A DNA stretch of 64,000 nucleotides, from NCBI GenBank assembly GCA_013407085.1, contig JACCGJ010020699.1, positions 45,734 to 109,733 of the forward strand. The letters run 5' to 3'. Position 1 is the stretch's first letter, and every line of letters begins with the position of its first letter. The position numbers and the translations under genes were made by a program. The stretch comes from Atriophallophorus winterbourni. Lineage: Eukaryota; Platyhelminthes; Trematoda; Plagiorchiida; Microphallidae. Shown here piece after piece: positions 60,700 through 64,000 of this stretch. The notes under the pieces were generated by a model. That model did no database searches, had not been told where the DNA came from, and saw nothing but the letters and a program-made list of their open reading frames with translations.

Positions 60700-62935
60700 C
60701 ATGCCCCTGGGATTGCTAACGACTTTCGAGACTGGCTACGCTCCCGTGCACTTCACTAACACATAAAGGAACCAACTAGATTTCTTGATGGTCAATCTCC
60801 AACTCTCGACTTAGTTATTTCAACTGCTGAAAACGGTGTGTAAAAGTCGGTCTTACTGCAACCTTTTGGAAAGAGCTACCATGTAGTGTTAACCCGCGAG
60901 TTAATTTAACCTTTTGGTAAACCGACATTTAAGCTATCTCGTTGCTTTCATAGTATCGACCTCGTTGCCTATTGAAGTGTGCAGCCATACTTCCATAACA
61001 AAACAGTCCACGTGGATGAGATGTGATGTAGATCAAGAGAAACATCCTTTAACTTCGGATCGATTCGGTCGTCTAGTACGCATTCGCAAAAAGGTAAACC
61101 TCAATGGTGGTGAGCCTCAATTTCTCGTAGCGTACGCCAACGTGAAGCAAGGCGGGGGCGTTTCGAGCTTGCTCTCGCTGTGCGAATTCAGTTTGTTACA
61201 AGGAATCCTGCAATAACACAGTCTCCAAGATACACGCTGCAAAAGTCTTTTTCAAAACGAGCCTCGTCCAACGTTCCCATAATCATTCGAAACGATACCA
61301 CAGCTACATTCAATCTAAAGTATCAACACGAAAAGTAATAAGCACCTAAAAAGAGACGTTTACTTTGCCGTCATTGCAAGCTTAGAAAAGGCTCACTAGA
61401 TTTCCATGCAATTTCAAATCGTGTAGATGATAACAAGAACGTCTCTGCGCCATCACCGCATTGTGCACTCATTGAACGCCCTCTCTACAGTGAGCTTGCG
61501 TTCGAGGTACGCAATGCCGAGCGTATTTTGACGAACCTAGAATACAGCAGGTCTGCAAGGCACAATAAAATCAATTAATGAATGATTACATTGCTAGCTC
61601 CCAGAATAGCTGCGCCGATCACTGAACTTTCGAGAACTTCCTATGGACGGGAGAACAGCCGCTGTATTGCCTATATAAGTGAGGAGCTTCTTCGACAGTC
61701 AAATGTACAGTTCGGTTAGCCTCACTAGTGTACTATGCAAGTTTATGGAAAGATAGATCCACGACTAAACTTATGGATACCTGGCCGAACTTTCTATACT
61801 GGAAACTGTACAACACGGATTTCTTAATGATGTTACTAAGAGGATGGATGAATTGAGCGGTGGAGTATGATGATGTAGCTATAGAAGTTTTCTAGTTTGA
61901 CTCTTGGCTTTCTATTCAATCAACCATGGGCTCCTGCATCTCAAAATCTCAGCCACGGGAGTGCCAAGAGCCCTAGTGTGCTGGATCTGCATATCCATCA
62001 GTGACAGTTTATTCACGGTCAGGATGGTTCATACATACACCGCATGTGCGCAAATAACAAGTTGAGGTCTCCAGGGCTCAGTCTATGGGCCGTTGCCCTT
62101 CCTCATCTTCATTGAAGATCAAGCTAACCAATTGTGCTCACCCTGCTATATATTCGCCAACGACGTAAAAACTATCTTTAAGTCAGACAGACCCGATGTG
62201 ATAAATGACGTAGAAGCTTTGACCAAATGGGCGGATAAGGGGAACTTCCGCTTAACCTAGAGAAGATTCCATCGCTCTATACACTGACAGGTAACATAAT
62301 TGTTTCTACGCCCACAAACCTCATGCGGTTCCGTAGGGCCAAATTTACTGAGGACTTGTGAATCATAGTCCCCACTAACTCTAAGTGGGCGGAACAATGT
62401 GTTACTGGCTCAAATGGCCAGAAAAGAACTTTCGACTGCGCTCAGTCCTCACATGCTTAAAAGCTGAGGTGTTGCTACCCATCTACGAAGCAATAGCTAG
62501 GCCACATCTAGAATATTGTATTCAAGTATGGATACCATATTACTACAAGTATATAGTGCAGCTAGAAAACGTACAGAATCTGGTCACTCGCAAGATTGAG
62601 GGATTGGCATGCATCATCTATAAAAATCATCTCATAGCATACGGGCTCTTTCGCTTAGGAGGACGCAGCTCAGGGTTGTCAAGAAATTTATATGTCTCAA
62701 ATTCGATGACTTCTTCAGGTTTTTTCCTCAGGTTGGTACACGATTGCACATTCTCAAACTAACTAAACAGCACACCATGATGGAATCCGGAACACACTTC
62801 TCCTGCATTCTTGTAGTGAACGTGTGAAAATCAACCTCGCAGAACTAGTATCGGCAGCGTCAGTGAATGCGTTCAAACAATGGCTGGACGAACAGTTGCA
62901 AGTGCTCTTCTTGGATAATTACCAATAGAAATAAG
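60700..62935 (+). mobile_element. CR1-like LINE (second lineage), heavily decayed
   Basis: Pieces in order: endonuclease end FLDGQSPTLDLVISTAE (about 60780), RT motif QGSVYGPLPFLIFIEDQAN with FANDVKTIFKS (about 62075-62190), and the C-terminal domain at 62385-62760 (AEVLLPIYEAIARPHLEYCIQVWIPYYYKYI, split by no stop). FADD is FAND. Many stops and frameshifts. Boundaries approximate. Confidence 0.75.
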
Positions 62936-62939
62936 TACC

Positions 62940-63334
62940 TCCTTTTTACCTGATAAAAACAAAAATGTTGTAAAAATTTTTGGAAAAACAAAAAGCGTTT
63001 CCTGTCTAGGTTTTTCGCTTTAGTTGGAATTGACTTCACTCCGTAGTCTTTTAATCCGATTGGATACAAAATGCATTAACTTTCTTAAAATGATTTGAGT
63101 TACTTTTTGTATACAGTAAATAAAGTGCATAGTCGTATTTTATTACGAAGTAAATTCCATAAACAAGAATATTTAGAAGTGAAGAAATCATTTCGTACGC
63201 TATTGTGAATTTTCAGTATGGAAATTTTTTGTTTTATGGCGAAAATGATATACTTCAGGCTTCTTGAAATCTAATTGTAAATCAATGTAGATTTTAACCT
63301 TCAACATTATTGTGTAAAAAGTCTAACAATGTAT
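62940..63334. other. AT-rich spacer, no gene seen
   Basis: AT-rich with short frames only, between the CR1 remnant and the direct repeats at 63335. Confidence 0.5.
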
Positions 63335-63602
63335 TGCAAAGAAATTTGAGTGCAATCGTAAGAGTAGTTTTTGGGTAACGTTTCTTTGCATTATGAATAC
63401 ACGATCAGTCCCAAACATATTCAAATCGATTGCTACAGCATTGTATTTTATTAAAACGAACAATAAAGTTTCAAATCATAGGATCTCCCATCTTTCCTAA
63501 TATGTATGCTCAGCGAACTTTCAGTAATGGATCGTGTGAACGATCTTTGAATGCAAAGGAATTTGAGTGCAATCGGTAAGAGTAGTTTTTGGGCAACGTT
63601 TC
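63335..63602 (+). repeat. pair of about 50-bp direct repeats, offset 217
   Basis: GCAAAGAAATTTGAGTGCAA (63335) and GCAAAGGAATTTGAGTGCAA (63552), both continuing TCGxTAAGAGTAGTTTTTGG and ending CAACGTTT or TAACGTTT. The second copy leads directly into the Penelope-like element, so these may be remnants of its terminal repeats. Confidence 0.75.
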
Positions 63603-63659
63603 ACTTCTGACACAGAAGCTTCGTCAGACCAAGGGTGATAGTCAGGAGAGGGAACATGA

Positions 63660-64000
63660 TTTAGTAGTAGTCAATTCACCACCACTTATTTGACCTTACC
63701 ACTGAACAGCCTCGTTGATCAAGAACGCATGCGACTTTGCAGCACGCTAAAGTCGGCAACAATAGATGACGATGGAATAATGGTCAGCTTCGATGTGAGC
63801 GCTTTGTTCACCAACGTCGATACAAGTGCGTTACAACTAGCTAGACGTGCCTTGGAATCTGATGCCAGTTTGACAAATCACACAAACTTGAACGTCCAGC
63901 AAATTATCAACGGTGTATCGATCTGCCTAAGCATGAACCACTTCGTATTTAATGAAGAACTATATAGACGAAACGAAGGGTTGGCAATGGGTTCACGGAT
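63660..64000 (+). mobile_element. Penelope-like element reverse transcriptase, cut by window edge
   Basis: The open frame from 63660 to the end reads VSFDVSALFTNVDTSAL (63790 on), then NHFVFNEELYRRNEGLAMGS. The SxDVxSLFTNVP and YxQxxGxAMGS motifs are diagnostic of Penelope-like RTs. Known: these elements carry a GIY-YIG nuclease (would be outside the window) and in several animals hammerhead motifs in their repeats. In the visible part no frame break is seen. Confidence 0.85.

Overview
This is eukaryotic DNA, most likely from a digenean trematode with a large, repeat-rich genome; a fasciolid-like fluke fits, but the species cannot be fixed from the sequence alone. Reasons: spliced genes with multi-kilobase introns beside introns of only 29-34 nt, dense CR1- and RTE-type non-LTR retrotransposon remnants, a Penelope-like reverse transcriptase, and two families of short repeats carrying hammerhead ribozyme motifs, comparable to the S. 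mansoni Sm-alpha repeats.

Three host genes can be assembled, every exon join keeping phase. (1) A MAP3K1/MEKK1-like kinase on the + strand, ten exons from 2914 to 28392, 5' end incomplete: RING finger (split by an 8.6 kb intron), helical middle region, Pro/Ser-rich linker and a complete C-terminal STE kinase domain. (2) An ALDH1/2-class aldehyde dehydrogenase on the - strand, eight exons from 41449 to 32417, about 487 aa, apparently complete; it converges on the kinase gene. (3) An RBBP6-like E3 ubiquitin ligase on the - strand, eleven exons from 60449 to 55421, 869 aa and complete: DWNN, CCHC knuckle, RING, RS-rich and Lys/His-rich tail. Seven of its ten introns are 29-34 nt.

The rest is mostly mobile DNA. 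CR1-like remnants lie at 3945-4660, 8590-9775, 11610-12205, 42413-46200, 47930-49715 and 60700-62935. A nearly intact RTE-clade element with one frameshift lies at 50065-53239. A Penelope-like RT runs off the right edge. Dispersed short families: A (about 410-430 bp, hammerhead plus tRNA-like pol III boxes), B (about 226 bp, hammerhead), C (about 220 bp) and D (about 300 bp).

The most interesting material is the ribozyme repeats. The family A copy in kinase intron 7 has an intact hammerhead core on the same strand as the kinase transcript, is flanked by a 14-nt target-site duplication and has an inverted 5' end that looks like twin priming. The family B copy at 41698 begins at the position of its own predicted ribozyme cleavage site, as expected for DNA copied from cleaved multimeric or circular RNA (retrozyme-like).
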